Assembly: GCF_900184965.1 (NCBI RefSeq)
Contig: NZ_FXYA01000185.1
Span: 1 to 64,000, forward strand
Direction of reading: 5' to 3'
From: Akkermansia muciniphila
GTDB lineage: Bacteria > Verrucomicrobiota > Verrucomicrobiia > Verrucomicrobiales > Akkermansiaceae
Length of the DNA: 64,000 bases
Shown: positions 35,817 through 44,659 of the stretch, piece after piece
Position numbering within the stretch: position 1 is the stretch's first letter
Layout: each line of letters begins with the position of its first letter
Program-made: the position numbers and the translations under genes
The notes under the pieces: model-generated
Told to the model about the DNA's origin: nothing
Seen by the model: only the letters and a program-made list of their open reading frames with translations
Database searches by the model: none

Positions 35817-36854
35817 TTATTTGCCGGAAGAATCCAGCTCTTTTTTGAGCGCCCGGACTTCCTTAATCAATGCCGGAAGTTTTTTGAGGGCAGCGTACTG
35901 GCGGGTGGCGTCCTTGTAGGGAAAAGCCGGCATGCCCCAGTAAGTAGAGTTTTCCGGAATGTCCGAGAGGACTCCCGTTTTGGCTCCCAGCGTGGATCTG
36001 GAACCGATTTTGAGGTGTCCTGAGATGCCGACCTGGGCGGCAATGGTGGCGTAGTCCCCCACTTTGGTGCTGCCGGCTATGCCGGATTGGGCGACGATGA
36101 TGCAATGCCTGCCGACAACGACGTTGTGACCGAGCTGGATCAGGTTGTCTATTTTGGTGCCTTCCCCCACAATGGTGCGGCCGAATCTGGCGCGGTCAAT
36201 CGTGGTGTTGGCTCCTACGTCCACGTCATCCCCCAGTTCCACAATGCCCACCTGGTCAATGCCCACATAGCGCCCATTGTCTCCCATCAGGAAACCGAAC
36301 CCGTCGGAACCGATGACGGCTCCGGGCTGGATGGTTACCCGGTTGCCGAGTTTGCAGCGTTCCCTGATAGTTACGTGGGCATGCAGGCGGCAGTTTTCCC
36401 CCATGGAGACGCCGTCTCCGATATCGCAGCCGTTGCCGATGTCCGTTCCGTCTCCGATTACGCAGTGAGCGCCGATGCAGGTATAGGCTCCTACATGGAT
36501 TTTGTCCGGGTTGAAGCTGGCCGTGGGGTCGATAATGGCTGTAGGATGAATTCCGGGGGTAAACCGGTAGGCGGAAGCCATGAAGTATTTCACCAGGGCG
36601 TTGAATGCCATGGAGGGGTTGTCCACTTCCACGAATGCGGCATGTTCCGGGTACGCAGGCAGACCCGGAGGCACCAGCACGATTCCGGCGGAGGTGTTCA
36701 GGAAGTCCTGGAAGTATTTTTCGTTGCCAAGGAAGGAGGCTTCCTCGCGGGATGCGTCAAGAAGGGAAGCGACCCCGAATACAGTCAGTTCGGGGTCGCC
36801 GGAAAGGATTTTTCCCCCGGTGAGGGCGGCCACGGCTTCAAGTGTAAGCTTCAT
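35817..36854 (-). CDS. lpxD: UDP-3-O-acylglucosamine N-acyltransferase
   Basis: LpxD adds the N-linked fatty acid in the third step of lipid A synthesis. The 345-residue protein has the uridine-binding N-terminal domain (MKLTLEAVAALTGGKILSGD) and the left-handed hexapeptide helix with DNLIQLGHNVVVGRHCIIVA, bearing the catalytic His of the family, and a C-terminal helix. Start ATG 36854 fits the family better than the frame extension to 36890. It lies 39 bp downstream of skp, the usual order. Confidence 0.96.
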   Translation of the reverse strand: MKLTLEAVAALTGGKILSGDPELTVFGVASLLDASREEASFLGNEKYFQDFLNTSAGIVLVPPGLPAYPEHAAFVEVDNPSMAFNALVKYFMASAYRFTPGIHPTAIIDPTASFNPDKIHVGAYTCIGAHCVIGDGTDIGNGCDIGDGVSMGENCRLHAHVTIRERCKLGNRVTIQPGAVIGSDGFGFLMGDNGRYVGIDQVGIVELGDDVDVGANTTIDRARFGRTIVGEGTKIDNLIQLGHNVVVGRHCIIVAQSGIAGSTKVGDYATIAAQVGISGHLKIGSRSTLGAKTGVLSDIPENSTYWGMPAFPYKDATRQYAALKKLPALIKEVRALKKELDSSGK

Positions 36855-36893
36855 GGGTATATGATTCCGCCTTCCCGGGGGTAATGTCAAGGG

Positions 36894-37529
36894 TTAGTTG
36901 GCCGGGGCCGCGGGAGCAGCGGGAGCGGCCGGGGTCTTTTTCTTGGTGGGGTCAAACCCTTTGGGGGCGTCCTTGTTGAGTTCTTTCATCACCGTAGGGG
37001 TAATGTCCATGCCGGGCTTCGTGTAAACGAATACCTGGTTGGACCGGAGGGCCTGGGCGCTTTTGTCCAGAACGAGGTCATAGTTGCCCTTGGTGGCGAT
37101 GCCTTCCGTGATTTTTGTGATTTCCCCCATGATTTTGGCGGAACGCACTTTCATTTGTTCCTGAAGGGATTTAAGCTGGCGTTCCACAAATCCGCGGCGT
37201 TCCTGTTCCAGCGCAATGACTTCCTGGCGCTTGATCTGGGCTTTTTGTTCCAGCTCCTTTTTGTCCTTTTCATTCAGCATGGGATCCTGGAGCCTTTTGA
37301 CCATATCATTGAAGTCCGCTTCCATTTTCTTGATGGTTTCCGCGCGGGTATTGTTGGTTTCCTGCACCGTCTGGGCAGCCTTGTCTACTTCCGCCTGGGC
37401 TTCATGGGTCTTGTAGTAGTCAGCGAAGAGTTTCTGCACATCCACCGTCGCTACCTTCAGTTCAGCGTTGGCCGTGGCGCTTAATGCCATTGCTGCTGAT
37501 ACACCTAATGCTGTTTTGAAGAATCTCAT
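36894..37529 (-). CDS. skp: periplasmic chaperone OmpH/Skp
   Basis: Skp is a trimeric periplasmic chaperone that holds unfolded outer-membrane proteins. The 211-residue product has a signal peptide (MRFFKTALGVSAAMALSATANA), LKVATVDVQKLFADYYKTHE and a long charged coiled-coil middle (QTVQETNNTRAETIKKMEAD). A Pro/Ala-rich tail (PTKKKTPAAPAAPAAPAN) is unusual. Gene order skp-lpxD matches the common envelope cluster, though bamA is not in the window. Confidence 0.9.
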   Translation of the reverse strand: MRFFKTALGVSAAMALSATANAELKVATVDVQKLFADYYKTHEAQAEVDKAAQTVQETNNTRAETIKKMEADFNDMVKRLQDPMLNEKDKKELEQKAQIKRQEVIALEQERRGFVERQLKSLQEQMKVRSAKIMGEITKITEGIATKGNYDLVLDKSAQALRSNQVFVYTKPGMDITPTVMKELNKDAPKGFDPTKKKTPAAPAAPAAPAN

Positions 37530-37639
37530 AATTTTTAGCGTCTTCTGACTTTACCAGTTTACATGTGGAATGGCATGCGTCAACCTTCTAGCAATATTTC
37601 AGGATTGAACTTTTGTCATCATGGGGCCACTTTAGGTGC

Positions 37640-38485
37640 ATGCAAACATTTTCCACCAAGGCCCAGTTGAGAGCTGCCCTCCTCAAGCATCACCGCAAGC
37701 ATGACCATGTGGTTCTCGTCCCTACAATGGGGGCTCTTCACGCCGGACACCGCGCTCTGCTGGAACAGGCGCGCAAACTGGCCGGGGAGGATGGCGTAGT
37801 GGTTGCCAGTATTTTCGTCAATCCTATCCAGTTCAACAATTCCTCCGACCTCCAGACTTATCCCCGGACTCCTGAAAAGGATTTGGAGGTGTGCGAAGGA
37901 GCAGGCGTGGATTATGTGTTTTCCCCGGCTTCTGAAGAAATGTATGCCGGAGAACGCAGCATTTCCGTGGAAGAAGGCTTTTTGTCCGCAACATTGTGCG
38001 GCGCGTCCCGCCCGGGGCATTTTTCCGGCGTCTGCACGGTGCTTGCCAAGCTGTTCAACCTGGTGCAGCCCACGGACGCCATTTTCGGCAAGAAGGATTA
38101 CCAGCAGCTTGCGATTATCCGCCGCATGGTGCGCGACCTGGATTTTCCGGTGCGCATTCACGGGGCGGAAATTGTAAGGCACAGTAACGGGCTGGCCTAT
38201 TCCTCCCGGAATGCCCGCCTGACGCCGGAGCAGAAGGAACAGGCCGTGGTAATACGGCAGGCCATGCTTCAGGCCCGGGACGAGTTCCAGGCCGGAGGGG
38301 ACGTCTCCAAAGTGAAGGAGCATGCCGCCGCCATGATTGAAGGGGTGCCCGGCACGAGCATCGATTATCTGGAGATTGTGGATGCGGAGACCATGCAGCC
38401 GCTGGCAGTGAACCGGAAGCCGGCCCTGATGGCCGCCGCCGTTTATTTCGGAGACGTGCGTCTTATTGACAACATAGAACTTTAA
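37640..38485 (+). CDS. panC: pantothenate synthetase
   Basis: PanC joins pantoate and beta-alanine with ATP to give pantothenate, a coenzyme A precursor. The 281-residue product has LVPTMGALHAGHRALLEQAR with the HIGH-like HAGH, ASIFVNPIQFNNSSDLQTYP and the FGKKDYQQLAIIRRMVRDLD segment. Length is normal. ATG 37640 is chosen over a leftward start. It is divergent from skp. Confidence 0.97.
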   Translation: MQTFSTKAQLRAALLKHHRKHDHVVLVPTMGALHAGHRALLEQARKLAGEDGVVVASIFVNPIQFNNSSDLQTYPRTPEKDLEVCEGAGVDYVFSPASEEMYAGERSISVEEGFLSATLCGASRPGHFSGVCTVLAKLFNLVQPTDAIFGKKDYQQLAIIRRMVRDLDFPVRIHGAEIVRHSNGLAYSSRNARLTPEQKEQAVVIRQAMLQARDEFQAGGDVSKVKEHAAAMIEGVPGTSIDYLEIVDAETMQPLAVNRKPALMAAAVYFGDVRLIDNIEL

Positions 38486-38515
38486 TCCGGCGAGGATTTT
38501 CTTATACTGCGCCCC

Positions 38516-39169
<654 letters not shown>

Positions 39170-39200
39170 GGCTGCCGAGCGTAGGGACTGCCTACCGTTA

Positions 39201-39596
39201 TTATTTGATGTCCACCGCAAGATGCCGGGCGGCTTGGAGCATTCCCCGGATCACCTGCGCTATGCAGCGGTAATCCGGCGTTTCCGGACGGTCTCCCTGC
39301 TGATGGCAGTTCGGGTTCCGGAAAAGAAAGGAGTCCGGCATCATGACGGCGGCCAGGTTTTGGCCCGAAAATGGCGGAAGTCAAAAGCTGGTGCTCCAAC
39401 TTCTGACTTCCGCAGGGTTGAGACAGACGGCAGATAGGAAGGGACGCCTATGTTTCTAAATTGTCCGAGCCCGTCTGCCGCTGTCTTTTTTGCCGATGAC
39501 GGCGATGAAGTCCTCTGTATCCGGATACAGGGTGTCCATGCCATACGGAATGTTCACCATTGATTCGGTTGCGGACGGCGATCGATCATACATTAT
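39201..39596 (-). pseudogene. remnant of an M28-family zinc peptidase
   Basis: On the minus strand one frame reads ...MVNIPYGMDTLYPDTEDFIA VIGKKDSG..., then two in-frame stops, then MMPDSFLFRNPNCHQQGDRP ETPDYRCIAQVIRGM...AVDIK and a stop. The first part matches the YPDxGDFIAxVG segment and the second the C-terminal RNPNYHxxxDTPETLDYERMAxVVRGL segment of M28-type aminopeptidases. The central region between them does not match, so it looks internally deleted and interrupted. The stop-bearing frame and missing N-terminus make it non-functional. Confidence 0.75.
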
Positions 39597-40081
39597 TCCT
39601 TGTAGTCTTCGTCGGAATCACCTTTGCATAGAAATGCGAAATCCGGGGAACTTCCCGCTGTGTCCAGCAGTGAGCTCCATGTGAGATTGGGGTAATCAAT
39701 GAGATCGTGTGCATAAGCCAGCATATTGTCCGGCGCCTGTCCGTATCCACGTCCTACTTCACAGATGCATAAGATGAGAATGAGGTGTATGGCTGGTGAT
39801 ACAGGAGCGTCTTCCGGGATTCCCTCATTGAAATATTTGATAAATGCATTTGCAGATTCCTGGCTGTCATTATCCAATTCCTGAAAGAGTTTTTTATAGG
39901 ATTGGGGCCTTCCTTTTTTTATTACCGGGTCATATTTTTGCCAGCCTCTTCCCAATTTTATATCCAGTTTTCCTTTAATTTGTTCAAATATTTGCGTAAC
40001 TTCAGCAGGATCCCTGTCTTGAAGTTTCACCCAGGCGAGCCAGATTTTTCCTGCTCCTTTCAATTGTTCGACTGTTATCAT
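39593..40081 (-). CDS. hypothetical protein, AT-rich orphan
   Basis: I do not recognise a family for this 162-residue product. It begins MITVEQLKGAGKIWLAWVKL, has charged and polar helices, a hydrophobic stretch (PAIHLILILCICEVGRG) and an acidic C-terminus (GDSDEDYKE). Its base composition is visibly more AT-rich than the neighbours. It ends at the border of the M28 remnant. The setting suggests horizontal acquisition or a small selfish or immunity-like gene, but nothing in the sequence proves this. Confidence 0.5.
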   Translation of the reverse strand: MITVEQLKGAGKIWLAWVKLQDRDPAEVTQIFEQIKGKLDIKLGRGWQKYDPVIKKGRPQSYKKLFQELDNDSQESANAFIKYFNEGIPEDAPVSPAIHLILILCICEVGRGYGQAPDNMLAYAHDLIDYPNLTWSSLLDTAGSSPDFAFLCKGDSDEDYKE

Positions 40082-40398
40082 TTTGCGGTATTATTTTCGT
40101 GTTTGTTTTTTCAGCGTATCCGTCGCAAGCTCATGCGCAGAGCCGGGGAAAATCCCTGTTTTTTGAAGTCTTGCTTTATGCGGATTTACATCGTTAATTT
40201 AATCCGATTTTTGCTTATTGTTATTATTTGTTTCCCAAAGAGCCGTTCTTTTTTTTGAGAGCTTCTATCTGTCTCCGGAACATACAGGGATGTTTTCAGA
40301 TTTGGGGAATTGAGATGAACGGTAAATTCCCGGCGCCTTCCGGCAACGCGAGAGGATCGGTATTGCATTCGGGTGGGTTGTTGTGTAGCTTGTTGGGC
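40082..40398. other. 317-bp region upstream of cdaA
   Basis: No separate gene is supportable. The left part is AT-rich (40090-40260), as with the orphan gene next door. It likely holds cdaA's promoter; the cdaA frame is open through 40228-40398, including an ATG at 40315. Confidence 0.4.
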
Positions 40399-41190
40399 AT
40401 GTGGGACTGGATTGTGATCAAGGATGCGCTCCGGGCGATCGTTGAAATTTTCATCCTGTGGGTGTTCCTGTACCAGATTTACCGCGCTTTCCACGCAACG
40501 CGCGGCGCGCGCATTATGGTGGGGCTGTTCGCCTGCTTTCTGGCCCTGGTGGTGCTGGCCTTTTTCTTTCAGCTGAATGTTATTTCATGGATATTGACGC
40601 GCATTTTCGCCCCCGGTCTGGCGTTGGCTTTGGTGGTGATTTTCCAGCCGGAGCTGCGCGTAGGGCTGGCAAAGCTGGGAAGCCACCCGTTTTTCTCTTC
40701 CTTCGCCAAGCTTCAGCGGGTAGATTTCCTGGATAATTTCTGCAAGGCGGTAAGCAAGCTTTCCAACCAGCGGTTCGGCGCCCTGTTCGCTTTTGAGCGG
40801 AGCATCAGCATGAAACCTATTGAGGATTCCGGCGTGAAGCTGGACGCCATTTTTTCTCCGGAGCTGGCCCTGACGATTTTCCATACCAAGACGGCTCTTC
40901 ACGACGGAGGCGTGGTGATTTCCGGCGACCGCATTTCCGCTGCTGCCTGCGTGTTCCCGGTTTCCCAGAAGGAAATGAGCGACCGCACCCTGGGGCTGCG
41001 CCACCGCGCGGGCGTGGGCATGTCCGAGGAAAGCGACTGCGTGGTGGTGGTGGTGTCCGAGGAAACGGGGGCTATCGCCCTGGCCGTAGGCGGGAAACTG
41101 GAACGCAACCTGACTCCGGAACAGTTGAAGGGGCGTCTTGAGGAACTGCTGAATATTTCTTCTTCCAATGAAAAAACTGCTATTGCTTAA
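40399..41190 (+). CDS. cdaA: diadenylate cyclase CdaA (DisA_N domain)
   Basis: CdaA makes cyclic-di-AMP from two ATP. The 263-residue product from ATG 40399 starts with three hydrophobic segments (AIVEIFILWVFLYQIYRAF, VGLFACFLALVVLAFFF, LALALVVIFQPE), then the cyclase domain with KTALHDGGVVISGDR and LGLRHRAGVGMSEESD, the DGA and RHR motif regions. The DGA motif here reads DGG. A start at 40315 (ATG) would add 28 residues without similarity. It overlaps the following 50-codon stub by 23 bp, consistent with the cdaA-cdaR pairing. Confidence 0.92.
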   Translation: MWDWIVIKDALRAIVEIFILWVFLYQIYRAFHATRGARIMVGLFACFLALVVLAFFFQLNVISWILTRIFAPGLALALVVIFQPELRVGLAKLGSHPFFSSFAKLQRVDFLDNFCKAVSKLSNQRFGALFAFERSISMKPIEDSGVKLDAIFSPELALTIFHTKTALHDGGVVISGDRISAAACVFPVSQKEMSDRTLGLRHRAGVGMSEESDCVVVVVSEETGAIALAVGGKLERNLTPEQLKGRLEELLNISSSNEKTAIA

Positions 41191-41320
41191 CTGGCCGGCC
41201 AAGCTGTTCTGTCTGGTGCTGGCCGTGATTATCTGGTCTTTCATCAATCACTGGGTGACTACGAATGACGGCGTGTCCACCCGTGGGCAGCTTGAGGAGA
41301 TTAGAAGATCCCATCCCTGA
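41168..41320 (+). CDS. CdaR/YbbR-like stub (membrane anchor only)
   Basis: A 50-residue product, MKKLLLLNWPAKLFCLVLAV IIWSFINHWVTTNDG..., starting at ATG 41168 inside the end of cdaA. It reads like the N-terminus of CdaR (YbbR), which regulates CdaA: a short basic start, a WPAKLFCLVLAVIIWSFI membrane helix, and the beginning of the extracytoplasmic part. Normal CdaR has several YbbR repeats of about 80 residues after the helix; here the frame stops after about 20. It may be a truncated but working anchor, or a decayed gene. It is too short for usual gene lists. Confidence 0.65.
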   Translation: MKKLLLLNWPAKLFCLVLAVIIWSFINHWVTTNDGVSTRGQLEEIRRSHP

Positions 41321-41332
41321 ATATTTACCGTT

Positions 41333-41974
41333 ATGAGGAATTTCATTGTTACCGGTACCGATACGGAAGTCGGGAAAACTTATGTGAGTTGCCTGATCGT
41401 CAAATCTTTAAGAGAGGCGGGCATTAATGCCGCCGGGGTCAAGCCCGTGGCCTGCGGAGACAGGCAGGATGCCCGCCTTCTGCGTGAAGCCGGGCCAAAG
41501 GGGCTGACGCTGAATGAACTGAACCCCGTTTTTTTGAGGAATGCCACATGTCCCTATGTAGCCGCACGGCTGGAGAATACGCAGGTGGATGAAGAGGTTA
41601 TCTGGAACGCTTATGACGCGCTGTCCGCTGCACATGAATGCGTGCTGGTGGAAGGGGTGGGGGGCTGGGAAGTACCCATTGGCCCCGGACGGAATTTCAG
41701 CGACATGGCTGCGGATTTCAAGCTGCCTATTCTTCTGGTGATAGGCAACAAGCTGGGGGCCATCAACCATGCCCTGCTGACGCTGAATGCGATCAAAAGA
41801 CGCGGCTTGGAATGCCTGGGCATCGTGTTTAATAATGTGAAAGAGGAATGGGATACTGCCTGCGTGACGAACAGGAGCATGGTAGAGGAGTTTTCCGATG
41901 CGCCCATTCTCGGCGAACTGATTCATGGGCAGGATTACATGGATATGGAACCCCTGCTGAAACGTTTGCTCTGA
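41333..41974 (+). CDS. bioD: dethiobiotin synthetase
   Basis: BioD closes the ureido ring of dethiobiotin with ATP and CO2, the step before biotin. The 213-residue product has the P-loop VTGTDTEVGKTYVSCLIVKS, the KPVACGDRQDA substrate region and LVEGVGGWEVPIGPGRN. Length is normal. It is 12 bp after the CdaR-like stub, so it may be in the cdaA transcript. bioA, bioB and bioF are not in this window. Confidence 0.95.
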   Translation: MRNFIVTGTDTEVGKTYVSCLIVKSLREAGINAAGVKPVACGDRQDARLLREAGPKGLTLNELNPVFLRNATCPYVAARLENTQVDEEVIWNAYDALSAAHECVLVEGVGGWEVPIGPGRNFSDMAADFKLPILLVIGNKLGAINHALLTLNAIKRRGLECLGIVFNNVKEEWDTACVTNRSMVEEFSDAPILGELIHGQDYMDMEPLLKRLL

Positions 41975-42218
41975 CAGGGCGGGGGTAGCGAATGAGTGGG
42001 ATAGCGGTGAAGGCTCCTGTCCCTTATTGCTAGGGTTGCGGAGTGAAACAGCGATGTGAAGGAATAATCATGTCGTGTTGGAGCGGATGGGGAGAACGCT
42101 ACGGTTTCCCAGGCGTGGAAGCCCTGTTTTTGCGGAACGGCATCCGTTGCGGGAAATTTCTTTGTATGGAGTATGATTCCTGTCCAGATGTCTGCTGACA
42201 GGGCGCCCCTTCCCGTCA

Positions 42219-43598
42219 TTATTCTTTTTCAAAGACGGAGAGGATGGCTTGATGGACATCCTCAGCGGCATGAATTTTCGGCAGGGAGGCCGGGCCGATG
42301 AACACGGGCTGCTGGTTTGCAGGCACCCGGTCCCTGCCATGGGAGCCTTTCACCTGGTCTCCGTTGAGGGGGATAACTTTCATCAGGGCGCGGAACCCCA
42401 GCTTTTTTTTCAACAGAAAAGCGGCGGCATGGAACATGGGGAAGGCAAGGCCCGGATCAAAGAACATTTCCGCGGGGTCATAGCCGGGTTTGCGGTGGAT
42501 GTCCACGCAGCGGGCGAAGTCCGGCGCCTTGGTGTCATCCAGCCAGTAATAGTAGGTGAACCATGCGTTCGGGGCCGCAACGGCGGTGAATTCCGGCAGG
42601 CGTTCCAGAGCCGCGGAAGAAAGGCCGGAGAAGTCCGTTTCCCTGATTTCTTCCACTCCGGGGGTAGCGGAGAGCAGCGCTTTCACTTCTTCTTTTACGG
42701 AAGGATCATTGATGTAGATATGGGCAGTCTGGTGATCCGCCACGGCAAAGGCGCGGGAGGCGCCGCAGTCCAGCATTTCCGTACCCATTTCCGGTTTGAC
42801 GGTGATCCAGCCCCGTTCCCGGAAGATACGGTTGAGGGCAATGCTGCGGGATACGTCGGAAATGCCGTATTCACTGAGGACGACGGGGGTGACGCCTTCC
42901 CGTTCCAGAAAGTCGATCAAGTCGCAGAGAAGACCGTCCATAGCCTCCGCCGCATGGGCCGCCTGAGTTGAGGATGGACCGAATTTCTGAAGGTCATAGT
43001 CCAGATAGGGCAGATAGATGAGGCTGAGGTCAGGGCGGTGTTTCCGTTCTATCCACCGGGCGGAGTCCGCTATCCATTGGGAGGACCGGATCCCTGCCAT
43101 GGGGCCCCAGAAGGTGGGGAAGGGGAATTCTCCCAGGTCCTTTTTAATGGTTTCCCGGAGTTCCATGGGTTGGGTGTAAATGTCGAAGATTTTGCGGCCG
43201 TCCGCCGGGTACATGGGGCGCGGCGTGATGGTCCAGTCCGCCGTGGAATACATATTGTACCACCAGAAAAGTTTGGCGCAGGTGAAGCCGGAGCCGTACC
43301 GTTCACGCAGTTTCTCCCAGAGGCGCGGGCCCTGCACCAGCTTGTTGGACTGCTTCCAGAATTGGATTTCACACATGTTCCGGTTGTACCATCCGTTGCC
43401 GGGAATGGCGTGCTCCCGCGGGGAAAGCCCTGTCACGTAGGTGCTCTGGGCGGAGCAGGTGAGGGCCGGAAAGGCCGGAGGGAAGGAGGAAACGCTCCGC
43501 TCCCCCGCCCAGGCGGAGAACCGCGGCATGTGTTCCATCATCTGGAGGGAAAGGGCCACCACGTCAATGACGGCCACACGGGTGCGAGGGTGTTTCAT
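42219..43598 (-). CDS. alkaline-phosphatase-superfamily protein (nucleotide pyrophosphatase-like) with altered metal site
   Basis: The 459-residue product has the superfamily fold: VAVIDVVALSLQMMEHMPRF, FPPAFPALTCSAQSTYVTGL with the nucleophile Thr, and HAIPGNGW. Where active members carry D..GH and the SDHG metal ligands, this protein reads LPYLDYDLQKFGPSS and VVLSEYGISDV; ADHQTAHIYIND keeps a His. I recall a conserved group with this SEYG form, resembling proteins of the ebo cluster, but no ebo genes are visible here. ATG 43598 is chosen. It is divergent from rph. Substrate and even activity are uncertain. Confidence 0.7.
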   Translation of the reverse strand: MKHPRTRVAVIDVVALSLQMMEHMPRFSAWAGERSVSSFPPAFPALTCSAQSTYVTGLSPREHAIPGNGWYNRNMCEIQFWKQSNKLVQGPRLWEKLRERYGSGFTCAKLFWWYNMYSTADWTITPRPMYPADGRKIFDIYTQPMELRETIKKDLGEFPFPTFWGPMAGIRSSQWIADSARWIERKHRPDLSLIYLPYLDYDLQKFGPSSTQAAHAAEAMDGLLCDLIDFLEREGVTPVVLSEYGISDVSRSIALNRIFRERGWITVKPEMGTEMLDCGASRAFAVADHQTAHIYINDPSVKEEVKALLSATPGVEEIRETDFSGLSSAALERLPEFTAVAAPNAWFTYYYWLDDTKAPDFARCVDIHRKPGYDPAEMFFDPGLAFPMFHAAAFLLKKKLGFRALMKVIPLNGDQVKGSHGRDRVPANQQPVFIGPASLPKIHAAEDVHQAILSVFEKE

Positions 43599-43651
43599 GG
43601 GAGGGATATTAGCTGTTTGGAAGGGGAATTCCATCTTTCCATTTGAAAAAG

Positions 43652-44464
43652 ATGACGGCATCCGTCATGATTCCCCGCATGGAACGTCAGGATAAACGAC
43701 TTGTGGACCAGTTGCGTCCGATCAGCTTTGAAACGGGTATTGCCCCGAATGCCACGGCTTCCGTGCTGGTGACTTTCGGACGCACCAAGGTGATTTGCGC
43801 CGTTACGATTGAGGAGGATGTGCCCCGCTGGATGAAGGTTCAGCGTGTGGAGGGAGGATGGCTGACGGCGGAGTATTCCATGCTTCCCTATTCCACGCTT
43901 GACCGTAAACGCCGGGATATTACGGCGGGGAAACTGGACGGACGTTCCAGCGAGATCCAGCGTCTGATCGGCCGTTCTCTGAGGGCGGCCGTGGATCTGG
44001 GCAAGATTGGCCAGCGCACGATTTGGGTGGACTGCGACGTCTTACAGGCTGATGGCGGTACCCGCACCGCTTCCATTACCGGGGCTTCCGTAGCTCTGGC
44101 CATTGCCGTAAACAAGCTTGTCGCGGAAGGAAAACTGGCGGAGTCTCCCATGAAGAGGCTGGTTTCCGCCGTATCCGTGGGAATACTGGGGGGAGAGGCT
44201 CTGCTGGATCTCTGCTATGTGGAGGACAAGGATGCGGAAGTGGACATGAATCTGGTGATGACCGACCAGGGAGAGTTTGTGGAGGTGCAGGGTTCCGGTG
44301 AAGAGGCCGTGTTCACGGCTGACCAGATGAACCGGATGCTGGAATTAGGCCGCAAGGGGCTGGAAGAGATTGCAGAACTCCAGCGGCAGGTGATTGCCGA
44401 GGAGGACAGGCCGGACGCCGGAGCTTTGGAAGGGTTGAGTTCCTTTTTCGGCAGCGGCAGGTAG
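43652..44464 (+). CDS. rph: ribonuclease PH
   Basis: RNase PH trims the 3' ends of tRNA precursors by phosphorolysis. The 270-residue product has RLVDQLRPISFETGIAPNAT, VEGGWLTAEYSMLPYSTLDR, SSEIQRLIGRSLRAAVDLG, DCDVLQADGGTRTASITGA and EVDMNLVMTDQGEFVEVQGS. The starts ATG 43652, 43667 and 43679 are all possible; the last aligns best with other RNase PH proteins. It has a terminator at 44478. Confidence 0.96.
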   Translation: MTASVMIPRMERQDKRLVDQLRPISFETGIAPNATASVLVTFGRTKVICAVTIEEDVPRWMKVQRVEGGWLTAEYSMLPYSTLDRKRRDITAGKLDGRSSEIQRLIGRSLRAAVDLGKIGQRTIWVDCDVLQADGGTRTASITGASVALAIAVNKLVAEGKLAESPMKRLVSAVSVGILGGEALLDLCYVEDKDAEVDMNLVMTDQGEFVEVQGSGEEAVFTADQMNRMLELGRKGLEEIAELQRQVIAEEDRPDAGALEGLSSFFGSGR

Positions 44465-44476
44465 GAATTTCCCCTG

Positions 44477-44503
44477 TGGCCCGGGGGTTCCCCGGGCCTT
44501 TTG
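44477..44503 (+). terminator. Rho-independent terminator after rph
   Basis: GGCCCGGGG (44478-44486) pairs with CCCCGGGCC (44490-44498) around a 3-base loop, followed by TTTT. Confidence 0.85.
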
Positions 44504-44659
44504 CAAGGGGGGCGGAGGCGGAGTTTTCACGCCCTTGCAGGGCCAAGATTTTTATGAGAATATGCTTGTCCTGACTGGGAAATCGCGTTAATAGTAGAAA
44601 CGAACATAGATAACCACGTACGGTTTTCTTAAACTGTAAACATTCCATCATATCCAACA

